Shown here piece after piece: positions 52,001 through 61,082 of a DNA stretch of 64,000 bases; positions within the stretch are counted from its first letter, which is position 1, and every line of letters begins with the position of its first letter. Under the pieces are notes generated by a model that worked only from the letters and a program-made list of their open reading frames with translations, did not search any database and was not told where the DNA came from. The translations under genes and the position numbers were made by a program. Source of the DNA: JAEZAF01 sp964395665 (GTDB lineage Bacteria > Chloroflexota > Anaerolineae > Aggregatilineales > Phototrophicaceae). The stretch is taken from contig CAYNDH010000002.1 in NCBI GenBank assembly GCA_964395665.1, positions 1-64,000 on the forward strand, in the 5' to 3' direction.

Positions 52001-54670
52001 GGCGGCGGTGCCGTCTGCGGCGATACTGCTGATGGCGGCGCGGCGCGGTTGCTGTGCCTGCGGAACCCATATGCGTGAGGTATCCGGTACATAGAACTGG
52101 CTGCTCTGCCAGTCGGCATCTGATTTCGGACGCTTCCACTGCGGCGTCATCGGGATCATCCGCTCATAAAGGCACAGCGCGGCCTTGATCAGGCTGAGCA
52201 TCCCCGATGCGGCGAAGGTATGCCCCAGATTGGCCTTTACGCTGCCGAGTGCGGTGGAGTAGGGCATTTCGGCCTGATTGTAGACCTGTGTCAGTCCCTG
52301 CATTTCCAGCGCGTCCTGATCGGTAAAGCCGCTGGCATGGGCTTCGAGATAGCCGATGTCCTGTGGCTGTATGCTGGCCGTATTCAGGGCGATTCTGGCA
52401 GCTTCGGTGACGGTATTCGTCCCGGATGATGGCGCGACCAGTGCCACACTGTCGAGTACGGCATAGACACGCTCATTGGGGCGAATCCGGTCCGTGCGCT
52501 TCAGGACGACAGCGCCAGCACCTTCTCCGACACGCCAGCCGGTCGCTGACTGGTCAAAGCTCATCGTCGGGGCTTCGCGGCTGTCCAGCGGATGCTGATC
52601 GCGACGGGCCAGTACAGATTCCACGCCGCCAGCGAGATCAACCGCGCCGACAACGACTGCGTCCAGTGCGGTATCGCGCAGCAGAAGCTGTGCGACTTCC
52701 AGCGCGGCGAAGACCGAGTTTTCCAGCGCGGATAATGTGAAGGCGGGGCCGGAGAAATTCCAGTGGGAGGAAACACGGCTGGATGCGATATTGCCAATCG
52801 CACTGGTGTACTGATTGACCTGTGCCGGTGGGCTGATCGCATCCTTGACCAGATCCTGAAGCAGTTCCGTCTGCGATTCCGAGAAGCGGATGCTGGCATT
52901 TTCCAGCGCTTCGCGAATCTGCCATGACAGATTAAGCCGTTCACGGTACTGGTGCAGGCTGAGTTCCGTCTCCATCGCTACAATGACGGCGACGTTATCC
53001 CCTTCATGCAGGCCAGCATCACGGATCGCGCCATCAGCGACTTTCAGCAGCAGAAGCTGCTGCGGAATCGGCTGGTCGTCTTCCTTGGGAGGGAATTTGA
53101 AACGCATATAGTCGATGTCAAATGACTCGATATAGGCGCCATCCGGGGCTTCGCTGTCATGCAGGCCGCGCCAGCGGTTTGAGGGCAGGGGGCGGAAGTG
53201 CTGACGCCCTTCGTAAATGGTTTCCGAGAGATCGTCGAGATGATCGACATCGCTGAAGTGCAGATCCATGCCCACAATCGCGGTGCTGATGGGGGCTTCT
53301 GGCTGGTTTGGAAGCTGAGACAAGGTATCCTGCTCGATTTTATTGGTCAGGAGTAAGTGTGCGCTGACGCCACCGAATCCGAAGGCGTTGATGCCTGCGA
53401 ATTTGGCTTGCGTCGTCCACGGTGTGTTGGCCTGCACGATGCTGTCAGCGCTTAAGGAAGTGCTGTTGGCGGTCAGCGGCTGTTCAACGCCGATTGTGGC
53501 CGGAAGCAGGTCATGCTGCATACTCAGGATCACCTTGAGCATACTTGCCATGCCTGCCACGGTCAGCAGATGGCCGACATTGGATTTCACAGCGCCGATG
53601 CGCGGGGCATGTGAACGCCCGCCGAAGAACTCATCGAGTGAGTTGATCTCGGTTTTGTCACCCAGAGGCGTACCACTGGCGTGGCATTCAACATATTGAA
53701 TCTGGGCCGGGTCGATCTCACCATCAGTATAGGCACGCTTAAGCGCCAGAAGCTGACCACGTGGGTTCGGTGTCAGCGCGTGTTTGCCACGTCCGTCGTT
53801 CGCCAGCCCTACACCTGCGACCACCGCATAAATCCTGTCACCATCACGCACCGCATCGCTGTAGCGCTTGAGGACGAACATTGCCGCCCCTTCGCCCGCG
53901 ATCAGCCCTTCAGAGGTGCTGTCCAGTGGACGGGATGCGCCTTTTGTCGGATACGCGCCGAAGTGGGTGAAGCCCATGTTGACGAACAGCGGATCGGCTG
54001 CGTTGACTGCACCGGCCAGCATCAGGTCGGCTTTGCAGGTCAGCAGATATTCACAGGCCAGCCCGACGGTGTGCAGCGAACCGGCACAGGCGGCATCCAG
54101 TGTGAAGGTCGCGCCGGTCAGCCCCAGATGCCTGGCGATGAGTGCCGCCGGACCGCCAAAGGTATAGCTGTCCCACAGTGTGCCGGATGCTTCAGACTGC
54201 TGCGGAAGTTCGGTCTCATTTTGCAGCAGTTCGCTGATGATCTCGCTGAGTTCGGTGTTATAAACGGACGAGATCTGCTGCTGTGATGTGCGTGTCGGGA
54301 AGGACAGATTCGCCAGAATCAGCCCGCAGCGCCTGAGGTCATCCGACTTTGGCTGATAACCCGCATCCCGCAGCGCCTGTGTGGTCACATAGTAGGACCA
54401 CTGATAGGCGAAATCGAGATTTTTAATCAGCTCATCGTCGATTTCGACCGGTGTCTGAATGTAACCGCCGCGAAGAAAGTAAGTGGTATCGTGATGACTG
54501 CGCTGCGGATCATAGTAAACAGAAGGATCGACGCCGAACTGACTGACTGTCGCCTGAGATGTTGTATTACGCGCCTGGACCAGATTCTGCCAGAATTCTT
54601 CCGGGGTGGATGCCCCCGGAAACAGACAGCTTAGTCCAACAATCGCGATTTTATCCTGAGAACTGACCAT
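49049..54670 (-). CDS. pfaC: KS-CLF-AT-DH subunit of a Pfa-type lipid synthase
   Basis: An 1873-residue megasynthase. The first KS (about 5-445) is complete: C195 in LDAACAGSLH, H330 in VECHASGT and H367 in KSNVGH. The second KS-like domain (about 465-900) has ALENSVF where the Cys should be, so it is a chain-length factor. An AT (about 1040-1405) carries FGYSLGEGSMYW. After an Ala/Pro linker (about 1440-1540), FabA-like double-hotdog DH folds reach residue 1870, with EYDVPTDIWFY and CHFHQDPVMPGSLG. This is the order KS-CLF-AT-DH seen in the myxobacterial Pfa3 type, without the terminal acyltransferase. It would extend and dehydrate the chain in trans with the other subunits. Confidence 0.92.
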   Translation of the reverse strand: MVSSQDKIAIVGLSCLFPGASTPEEFWQNLVQARNTTSQATVSQFGVDPSVYYDPQRSHHDTTYFLRGGYIQTPVEIDDELIKNLDFAYQWSYYVTTQALRDAGYQPKSDDLRRCGLILANLSFPTRTSQQQISSVYNTELSEIISELLQNETELPQQSEASGTLWDSYTFGGPAALIARHLGLTGATFTLDAACAGSLHTVGLACEYLLTCKADLMLAGAVNAADPLFVNMGFTHFGAYPTKGASRPLDSTSEGLIAGEGAAMFVLKRYSDAVRDGDRIYAVVAGVGLANDGRGKHALTPNPRGQLLALKRAYTDGEIDPAQIQYVECHASGTPLGDKTEINSLDEFFGGRSHAPRIGAVKSNVGHLLTVAGMASMLKVILSMQHDLLPATIGVEQPLTANSTSLSADSIVQANTPWTTQAKFAGINAFGFGGVSAHLLLTNKIEQDTLSQLPNQPEAPISTAIVGMDLHFSDVDHLDDLSETIYEGRQHFRPLPSNRWRGLHDSEAPDGAYIESFDIDYMRFKFPPKEDDQPIPQQLLLLKVADGAIRDAGLHEGDNVAVIVAMETELSLHQYRERLNLSWQIREALENASIRFSESQTELLQDLVKDAISPPAQVNQYTSAIGNIASSRVSSHWNFSGPAFTLSALENSVFAALEVAQLLLRDTALDAVVVGAVDLAGGVESVLARRDQHPLDSREAPTMSFDQSATGWRVGEGAGAVVLKRTDRIRPNERVYAVLDSVALVAPSSGTNTVTEAARIALNTASIQPQDIGYLEAHASGFTDQDALEMQGLTQVYNQAEMPYSTALGSVKANLGHTFAASGMLSLIKAALCLYERMIPMTPQWKRPKSDADWQSSQFYVPDTSRIWVPQAQQPRRAAISSIAADGTAAHVILTEASHNQEPRYLQRRTPKLILIDADTKPGLMGRLGQLETALSDGTPLETIAVRAFNVYQNKALVLALVAKDYDALHKEITAAKSALSGVIEQHGEWQTPSGSYFTARPIGKNGQIAFVYPGAFNSYPGLGQDWLHLFPNAYEYLLTMTADPATNLADRALYQRSLNAPERADIKAFRAALQDDPISMMGSGTTFSVLFTHVMKDTFGIKPQTAFGYSLGEGSMYWSLGVWNGADEANERFRHGDLFQTRLFGPKQAIREAWALPESTPDNFWASYVVMASPAEVARAVEQESRVYITHINTPNETVIGGDSAACQRVIERLQASSIKAPFEVVIHNDAMLSEYEAFYHLHHNPVSPYADVSFYSAADYAPVTLTSDSVARSMARMICKPVDFPRLVHRAYEAGARIFIELGPGSTCTRWIHETLGEQEHLAVSVDTLRADDYTGLVKMLARLASHRVPMNLSVLFPKTVEEVPARGKGSIKTITLGGERIADVVLTEANRRRFSTVTAAEAAPVIVTPTAVSASHPETRTETRMDNSPDARLNALRSFEADIQQQIRQTAASGSSGQTAPAVSQATAPTAPAVPAAPVKHDIFPPVTNRFVERPAIFDTLRIDEFARGRIANCFGPEYAIYDNKRAPRIPNTDLMFVSRVVELEAERLVTRNGSALVMEYDVPTDIWFYRDNSTPFTPYSVLMEMALQPCGFLSAYMGPTLDYPDIDFYFRNLDGNANLLREVDLRGRTLTNRVQLLSSTTLQGIIIQKYSFEMILDGQPFFTGNSTFGYFTLQALSSQAGLDMGKPPAKWHEANPNALLTAIPGSRTAAPAGQSAIELPLGQLAFLNRAEIVFNGGAHGLGYIWGTSTVTPSDWFFKCHFHQDPVMPGSLGLETITQAIQAYAIEAGLHKSFSNPRFGHVEHHEMIWKYRGQVLSDSKEINVEVSIKSIERQGNRLAIIADASLWKGSLRIYQFNQVAVAIVEGADNQ

Positions 54671-54717
54671 TGACGTTCAGAGTGGCTCCGCTGGTTATAA
54701 GTCGCTTGCTGCCTGAG

Positions 54718-56448
54718 TTACGATAAACGGTTATTGAGGAACATCGCATTCAGGTTTTTGCTCATCGTGACGGCGATATCCGAGACGATCATAAACACGC
54801 TGCCTTCGTCGTTGTAAAGGATGATCTCAGCGGAAATGTCGGTTGAGGTACTCGAAAGCACGCGCATCGTCACATAGAACGTCTCGCCGAACTCGACGTT
54901 CATGAAATGTTCGCCATGCATCGCCCGCAGCGGAAGGCTGCCCGCATCATGGAAATGGCGTGCGTAGATGCCAATCGCCTGCAGGCCGATGTCCGCCATG
55001 AAGTAATTGAAGGCCTGTACCGGGAACTGCCCCTGATAGGCACGATCGATCTTTTCGAGGGCGCAGCGCATCGTCAGACCCTGACGGCTGATTGATATCA
55101 CTTCCTGCACGCCCTGAAAGCTGTGCCGGTGGAACAGCGTGCCGTTTTCGTACAGCCGCTGGCCGGGGATCGGTGTCGTGTCTGCATCCGGATACTGCGG
55201 CGGTGTGTGGTGCGGCGCGGCAGGGATTTTATTCAGCAGTGTGAGTTGTGCGCTGTAATGAAAGCGTGGTTTGCCGTTCTGCTCACTGCGGATCATCCCA
55301 TCAAGCACGATTTTTTCCGCACTACGGCTGACTTCCTTAAGCTGAAGCACGTATTCCGGCGCCAGTGTCTCATCGAAGATAATGCCCTTCAGCACCTTGT
55401 ACTGATCGAAGCCGAAGTAACGGTATCCCGGATAAAGCTGCTCGGCTGTGCTTGCCATCCACGACATCCCGGCCACCATCGGCAGCACGGCCTTGCCATC
55501 GACGACATGATCCTGAAGGAACGGGTTATCCTGAAGCGAGAGCTGACGGCGGATCTGATAGGTTTTCGGTTCGCCCTTCGGTTCGACGGGTGGAGCCGTG
55601 ATCGCACTGCCGATGACCACCTGAACCGCGCTGCGATCTGACGGTGATTCGAGTTCATTGATCAGCATCTGTGTGCCGACATCGACCGGGATGATCTTGA
55701 TGTTCAACTGGTCGAAGTAATCGCGAAGCTGCTGCGTGACCATCCCGCCGTCCCACGGCCCCCAGTTGATCGTGATGACGCGGCACTGCGGATACAGGGC
55801 CTGAAAGCGGTGGGCGGTTTTGTTGAGGATCTCATTGGCGATGGCGTAATCGGCCTGACCGGTATTGCCATAAAATCCGGCGACCGATGAAAACAGGACC
55901 AGTGCCTTCAGATGCTGCGGATCGACCGCTGCCAGCATATTTTCCAGCCCATGGACCTTCGCTGCATAAACGTATTCGAAATCCGCTTCTGTCTTGTTTT
56001 CAATCAGTTTATCGGCCAGATTGCCTGCACCGTGGATCATCCCATCAACGCTGCTGAAGGGATTCCCGCTCGTCAGGGCCTGCGCGACGCTCTGCGCGTC
56101 GGTAATGTCTGCGCTAAGGTAGACAGCTTCGCCACCGACGGATCTGATCGCTTCCAGTGTGTCTGAAATCTCGCGCTCTGAAAGGACGGCATTAACGGCC
56201 TTGTTGACCAGCGGCGGCGTCGGCTTTTCCCCACGGCTCTGCATATCGGCCATAGCGTGTTTCTTGAGTTCGGTGCTATCTGCGATGCCCTGTGCCCATG
56301 CGGGTTCGCTTCCCTGATAACGGGACCGCCCCAGCAGGATGAATTTACAGCGGTAACGTTTGGCAAGTTCTATGACACAGCGAGCGGTGATGCCCTTGGC
56401 ACCACCACTCACTGCGAAGACGGTCGAAGTTGTAATGTTATTGTTCAA
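54718..56448 (-). CDS. pfaA: KR (catalytic half) and DH part of the Pfa synthase
   Basis: A 576-residue polypeptide. A ketoreductase catalytic domain (about 5-260) carries SGGAKGITA, SSVAG and the active Tyr in QADYAIANE. A PKS-type dehydratase (about 300-560) begins with DNPFLQDHVVDGKAVLP, carrying the His of the HxxxGxxxxP motif; a D-x3-Q-like MADIGLQAI follows near the end. The frame is the same as the preceding PfaA ORF and lies after only one TAG plus four codons. The nearest start is a TTG at 56448, with AGGA about 10 bases upstream. In other organisms this region is one protein with KS-MAT-ACP. It may be a natural split, a nonsense mutation or readthrough. Confidence 0.88.
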   Translation of the reverse strand: MNNNITTSTVFAVSGGAKGITARCVIELAKRYRCKFILLGRSRYQGSEPAWAQGIADSTELKKHAMADMQSRGEKPTPPLVNKAVNAVLSEREISDTLEAIRSVGGEAVYLSADITDAQSVAQALTSGNPFSSVDGMIHGAGNLADKLIENKTEADFEYVYAAKVHGLENMLAAVDPQHLKALVLFSSVAGFYGNTGQADYAIANEILNKTAHRFQALYPQCRVITINWGPWDGGMVTQQLRDYFDQLNIKIIPVDVGTQMLINELESPSDRSAVQVVIGSAITAPPVEPKGEPKTYQIRRQLSLQDNPFLQDHVVDGKAVLPMVAGMSWMASTAEQLYPGYRYFGFDQYKVLKGIIFDETLAPEYVLQLKEVSRSAEKIVLDGMIRSEQNGKPRFHYSAQLTLLNKIPAAPHHTPPQYPDADTTPIPGQRLYENGTLFHRHSFQGVQEVISISRQGLTMRCALEKIDRAYQGQFPVQAFNYFMADIGLQAIGIYARHFHDAGSLPLRAMHGEHFMNVEFGETFYVTMRVLSSTSTDISAEIILYNDEGSVFMIVSDIAVTMSKNLNAMFLNNRLS

Positions 56449-56463
56449 GCGCTCGCTATCCTA
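56449..56463 (-). other. In-frame TAG separating the two PfaA halves
   Basis: The stop TAG (56461-56463) follows NQR and is followed in the same frame by GAT AGC GAG CGC and then TTG AAC AAT. No frameshift is involved, so one base change (for example CAG to TAG) could have split a continuous gene. Read depth at this base would separate error from mutation. Confidence 0.85.
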
Positions 56464-59400
56464 GCGTTGATTGAAGTCGGCAGTCTGCGCCGCTAAAGTC
56501 ACTCGTCCCTGACTGCTGTAACCGACCTCTGCAATCAGGCGATTGGGATCATGCAGTTCGGTGTTGATCAGTGCGGCGGCCTGTTCGTCTGTAATCTGTG
56601 GAGCCAGATCAACCGCCCGGCAGAAGACGTCATTCCATTCCAGCCGCAGTGTTTTCGTCAGGCCGAACAGCCCGCTGGCAATCGTCCCGAAGGGCTGATT
56701 TGCCTTGGTGCCAAGTGTGCCATCGAGCCGCGTAACCACGGTGAAGAATTTGCGCTGGCTGGTGTTGCTGTGCAGCGGGGCTTTCAGATGCTTTGCCATC
56801 AGGAAGGCGAACTTGACGATGTCTTTTTCCTGCGGAAGGAACATCGTGCCGTTGCTCAACCCCGCTGACGGGTTCAGATGGATGAAGCCACCGATCTGCT
56901 CGAACTGGCGGACAACCGCCGTGATCGTATTCTCGCTGAGGTCCGGCAGTGGGATGCGTTCAATGCTGCCGTTCGACGCCACAGATCCATTGGAAGGTGT
57001 CGTCGGTAAGCCCAGAATTACAGCACGCCACCCCGTCGCGCTGAGTTTCTGAGCAAGGAGACTCGCGGTCTGCGTCCCATCGTCGGTGATGAGGCAGACA
57101 CTGCCGGGAGTCACGGTATAGTCAAGCTGATCCGGTGCCGGGATGGGTGTGAGTGTGGCGATGCTGCGATGGATGCCATGCTCGGTCGGATCAATTTCTG
57201 GGGTGGTTGGATTAAAATTTGAGGGTGCGGCCTCTGGTGTCGAGACGGTCTGACCGTTGTTCAGGCTGTCGCGCATGTAATCGACGATCTGGCCCAGAGT
57301 ACGCAGTTCGGCCAGTTCTTCAGGGCTGAACTGTGGAAGCTGTGTGAATTCGTCACGCATTGCGCCGAGAATTTCCACGCGTTTGATGGAGTCGATGCCG
57401 AGATCGGCTTCCATATCCATCTCAAGGTCAAGCATCTCTGCCGGGTAGCCGGTTTTATCACCGACGATCCGCAGCATGGCATCAGACAGCGCGGCCACAT
57501 CAACGCCGCTGGTGTTTGATGACTGCTCGATTGCGGGGGGCACAATGGCCGGTGGTTCGTTCATTTCTGCACCGGTCACCTGAATCGGTACTTCGATCTC
57601 AGGATTGGTGGACATGGCATTTGCTGCCGGTGCTGCTGCGCCGGTGGAGCCGTTAGATCCGCTCAGGCTGTCGCGCATATAATCGACGATCTGGCCCAGA
57701 GTACGCAGTTCGGCCAGTTCTTCGGGGCTGAACTGTGGAAGCTGTGTGAATTCGTCACGCATTGCGCCGAGAATTTCCANNNNNNNNNNNNNNNNNNNNN
57801 NNNNNNNNNNNNNNNNNNNNNNNNNNNNNNNNNNNNNNNNNNNNNNNNNNNNNNNNNNNNNNNNNNNNNNNNNNNNNNNCGGCGGCGGGACAACCGCCTG
57901 CGCGGTATTCGCAGTCAACTGGCCGACACCTTCGACCTGATAACCATCATTCAGTGCCTGTGTATGGGCATCAAGGGTCTTGGGGCTGACATAATTTGCC
58001 CCGTTAAGCTGATATGACATGCCCTTCTTTTTCGGCGTTGTATCCACGGGTTTCGCATATGGGTCGATAGCACCCAATTCCAGGCCAAGGACCTGAAGCT
58101 GTACCACCGCTTCGCGGAACTGGCGGTCGCTGTCCTTCTGGCGGCTGCCATTGAAGGAAATGGCAACATGAGGACGGCTGCCCAGAATGTCCTTCACCAG
58201 ATTGGTCAGGACATTGCGCGGGCCGAACTCGACAAAGATGCTGCCGCTTGCGTTGTAGATATTCTCGATTTCTTCACTGAAGCGCACCGACTGAAGCATC
58301 TGTTCCGAGATGATGCCTTTGATCACAGCCGGATCAGCAGGGTAGGGCTGTGCGCTGCTGTTGGAATAGACTCTGGCGTGCGGTGCGCTGATATTCACCT
58401 GTGCGACAGCCTGCGCAAAGGGCTGTTGGGCATGACGCACCAGCGGTGTATGGAAAGCGGCAGAGACCGACAGCGGAACAGCGCGATAGCCTTTGGCCTT
58501 CAGTGCGGGTTCAGCGGCGCGGATAGCATCCGTTGCACCGGCCAGCACGACCTGCGTCGGTGAGTTGCGGTTGGCAATCTGGATGCCGGACAGCGCTGCT
58601 ACATCCTGCTCGATATTCGTCAGGTCGCCGGTGATGGCCAGCATGGTCCCTGCGTCAAAACCGGGATTATCCGGCTTTGCCATTGCTGCGCCGCGTGCCT
58701 TGATCAGACGGTAGTAATCCTGATCACTGATGGCACCGGCGGCCCACAGTGCGCTGACTTCGCCGAAGCTGTGACCAGCGGTGAAATCCGGTTTGAAGCC
58801 TGCATCGCGCAGAAGGCGGTACATGCCTGCGGTCAGTGCGCCGATGGCGGGCTGGGCATAGCGGGTATCCTGAAGCGCGTTTTCCTGTGACTGCTTTTCA
58901 GCATCATTGAAGGTCGGACGCGGATAGACAACTTCAGACAGTGTTGGCTGCCCATCGGCGGTCATGAGCGCATCCACCTGTGCAAAGGCGTCACGGATCT
59001 CCGGGAAGTTCAGGGCGAGTTCACGTCCCATATTGAGGTACTGCGAACCCTGTCCAGCGAACAGGCCGACGACCTTACCCGTCGTATCAAGGCCGCTGCG
59101 GCGGTAGTAAATCCCCTTGGGATGCTGCCATTCTTCGGCCTGCGGCTGATTTTGCAGCATGGTCGCTGCAAGCTGTAACAGGCTGGCTGCTTCTTCAGGT
59201 GTCGTGGCGACAAATCCCAGCCGGGCCTGATGATTCTGGATCGGTTCAGTGCTGGCCTGTGCCAGATTGAGGAAAAAATTGGTGGCGTCTGTTCCGGCCA
59301 GCGACTGAAGTGCAGTCTGGACGCGCTCGCTCAACTGAGCAGGGGAGTCGGCTGAAAGGATGACCGAACGGGCCGTGTTCTGCAAACGGTATCCGCTGCG

Positions 59401-60828
59401 GGCTTCCCGGTCATATTCTTCCATCACGACATGGAAGTTCGTACCACCGAAGCCGAATGAGCTGATACCAGCGCGGCGCGGTGTGTCTTCTTTTGTCAGC
59501 CACGGACGGGATACGGTGTTCACATAGAATGCCGAGTTCTCCAGATCGAACTTGGGATTCGGCTGTTCCACATTAATCGTCGGTGGCAGTACCTTGTGAT
59601 GGAGAGCCAGCGCGGTCTTGATCATCCCCGCGACACCGGCGGCGGCCTTTGCGTGACCGATCTGTGATTTCACACTGCCAAGCGCAATATGCTGCTTCTG
59701 TGGGTCTACATTGTTGAAGTAGCGCACTGCTGTGGTGACTTCTGTGGTATCCCCGGCGACGGTGCCCGTACCGTGTGCTTCGAACAGGCTGACGGTCGCA
59801 GCGGGGAAACCGGCATCATCATAGGCGCGTTGAAGGGCTTTTTCCTGGCCTTCACCACGCGGGGCATAGATGCTCTTGAAGCGGCCATCGCTGGAAGCGC
59901 CAAGGCCCCTGATGACCGCGTAAATGCGGTCGCCGTCGCGTTCAGCATCTTCCAGACGCTTGAGGATCATCATGCCGATGCCTTCGCCGACCATCATTCC
60001 ATCGGAGTCAACATCGAACGGGCGCGGGACATCTCCCCTGGTAAACGCCGGTGTTTTGCTGAAATTCATGTACATGACGATGGAGTTATCCGTATCAACC
60101 CCACCAGTGATCATCATATCTGCGCGGCCTTCGACCAGTTCACTGATCGCCAGACGCAGTGCGCTCATCGAACTGGCGCAGGCAGCGTCGGTCACACAGT
60201 TGATGCCGCCGAGATCGAAGCGGTTGGCGATGCGACCGGCGATGACATTACCGAGCATCCCGGGGAAAGAATTTTCTTCCCAGCGGATATAGGCCAGCTT
60301 GATCTTTTCGATGATGACATCAGCATCGGTCTCCGAGAGGCCGCTGCTTAGCAGGGCTTCCCGCCAGACCGGGTACTGAAGGCGCGATGACAGCGGGACG
60401 ATCAGCTTCTGTCCGCCACCAACACCGAGAACGATCCCGGTCCGGTCGCGGATTTCAGGCGCAGCATCAAGATAGCCCGCATCGAGCAGCGCTTCCTTGG
60501 CAACCAGCAGGCTGAGGATCTGCGAAACATCGGTCACCTCAAGGATATTGGGCGGAAGGCCGAACTCCATTGGGTCGAATTCGACATAAGGCAGAAAACC
60601 ACCACGCTTACAGTAGGTCTTGTCAGGGGTGGTGGGGTCAGGGTCATAGTAATCTTCAATGCGCCAGTGAGTCTCCGGGACATCCGTAATACAATCGGCG
60701 CCTTCAATTACATTAGACCAAAACTCTCGGAGGTTTTTCGCCTGCGGCATGATGCCACCCATACCAACGATGGCGATTGGGCGATCTCCGAGACGAATGA
60801 CTGAATTCTTTTCCACGAGAATACTCAT
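56461..60828 (-). CDS. pfaA: KS-MAT-ACP(n) and KR structural half of Pfa synthase
   Basis: A 1455-residue polypeptide. The KS (about 10-470) has C217 in TDAACASS, H352 in AHGTGT and H392 in KSQIGH. The malonyl transferase (about 585-880) has FAGQGSQYLN and GHSFGE with S687. At least two ACPs follow, each with the PUFA-type motif or its remnant; the complete one holds DLGIDSIKRVE with phosphopantetheine Ser1147. A 100-N gap covers residues 984-1017. The C-terminal part (about 1255-1455) resembles the structural subdomain of a ketoreductase, and its catalytic partner is in the next gene. The combined layout is the PfaA or myxobacterial Pfa2 type. The operon begins here. Confidence 0.92.
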   Translation of the reverse strand: MSILVEKNSVIRLGDRPIAIVGMGGIMPQAKNLREFWSNVIEGADCITDVPETHWRIEDYYDPDPTTPDKTYCKRGGFLPYVEFDPMEFGLPPNILEVTDVSQILSLLVAKEALLDAGYLDAAPEIRDRTGIVLGVGGGQKLIVPLSSRLQYPVWREALLSSGLSETDADVIIEKIKLAYIRWEENSFPGMLGNVIAGRIANRFDLGGINCVTDAACASSMSALRLAISELVEGRADMMITGGVDTDNSIVMYMNFSKTPAFTRGDVPRPFDVDSDGMMVGEGIGMMILKRLEDAERDGDRIYAVIRGLGASSDGRFKSIYAPRGEGQEKALQRAYDDAGFPAATVSLFEAHGTGTVAGDTTEVTTAVRYFNNVDPQKQHIALGSVKSQIGHAKAAAGVAGMIKTALALHHKVLPPTINVEQPNPKFDLENSAFYVNTVSRPWLTKEDTPRRAGISSFGFGGTNFHVVMEEYDREARSGYRLQNTARSVILSADSPAQLSERVQTALQSLAGTDATNFFLNLAQASTEPIQNHQARLGFVATTPEEAASLLQLAATMLQNQPQAEEWQHPKGIYYRRSGLDTTGKVVGLFAGQGSQYLNMGRELALNFPEIRDAFAQVDALMTADGQPTLSEVVYPRPTFNDAEKQSQENALQDTRYAQPAIGALTAGMYRLLRDAGFKPDFTAGHSFGEVSALWAAGAISDQDYYRLIKARGAAMAKPDNPGFDAGTMLAITGDLTNIEQDVAALSGIQIANRNSPTQVVLAGATDAIRAAEPALKAKGYRAVPLSVSAAFHTPLVRHAQQPFAQAVAQVNISAPHARVYSNSSAQPYPADPAVIKGIISEQMLQSVRFSEEIENIYNASGSIFVEFGPRNVLTNLVKDILGSRPHVAISFNGSRQKDSDRQFREAVVQLQVLGLELGAIDPYAKPVDTTPKKKGMSYQLNGANYVSPKTLDAHTQALNDGYQVEGVGQLTANTAQAVVPPPXXXXXXXXXXXXXXXXXXXXXXXXXXXXXXXXXXEILGAMRDEFTQLPQFSPEELAELRTLGQIVDYMRDSLSGSNGSTGAAAPAANAMSTNPEIEVPIQVTGAEMNEPPAIVPPAIEQSSNTSGVDVAALSDAMLRIVGDKTGYPAEMLDLEMDMEADLGIDSIKRVEILGAMRDEFTQLPQFSPEELAELRTLGQIVDYMRDSLNNGQTVSTPEAAPSNFNPTTPEIDPTEHGIHRSIATLTPIPAPDQLDYTVTPGSVCLITDDGTQTASLLAQKLSATGWRAVILGLPTTPSNGSVASNGSIERIPLPDLSENTITAVVRQFEQIGGFIHLNPSAGLSNGTMFLPQEKDIVKFAFLMAKHLKAPLHSNTSQRKFFTVVTRLDGTLGTKANQPFGTIASGLFGLTKTLRLEWNDVFCRAVDLAPQITDEQAAALINTELHDPNRLIAEVGYSSQGRVTLAAQTADFNQR
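57262..57377. repeat. ACP repeat copy A
   Basis: A 116-base segment that differs at only about two positions from 57664-57779, 402 bases away. It encodes the C-terminal half of an ACP (EILGAMRDEFTQLPQF to VDYMRDSL). Confidence 0.88.
57664..57779. repeat. ACP repeat copy B, next to the gap
   Basis: A near-identical copy of 57262-57377 that runs straight into the N block. Such high identity would prevent short-read assembly of a longer ACP array. Confidence 0.88.
57780..57879. other. Assembly gap (100 N) in the ACP array
   Basis: The gap hides the N-terminal half of the first visible ACP, including its phosphopantetheine Ser, and any further copies. A normal half-ACP needs about 120 bases, more than the 100 N shown, so the real gap is longer. 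Confidence 0.95.
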
Positions 60829-61082
60829 TTCCTAAATCAGGGGATGTCTGGCTTCGTGTAACATCGGTCTGCTGCTGGGACGCACGATAAATAAAACGAC
60901 GTTGGTGCAGCAGCGTCATCTGTAAAAACCAAAAATGAGTCTGTTGGTTACGATATAAGGTGGCATGATAATGCGCTGTAAGGTTAATGAGAAGACCATA
61001 ATTGTTTATGGCTGCTCATGAAGACGGGTTTCATGCCCCAATATCTGCCCGGTGTCCGCTCATAAGATGCTCATCGATGAGA

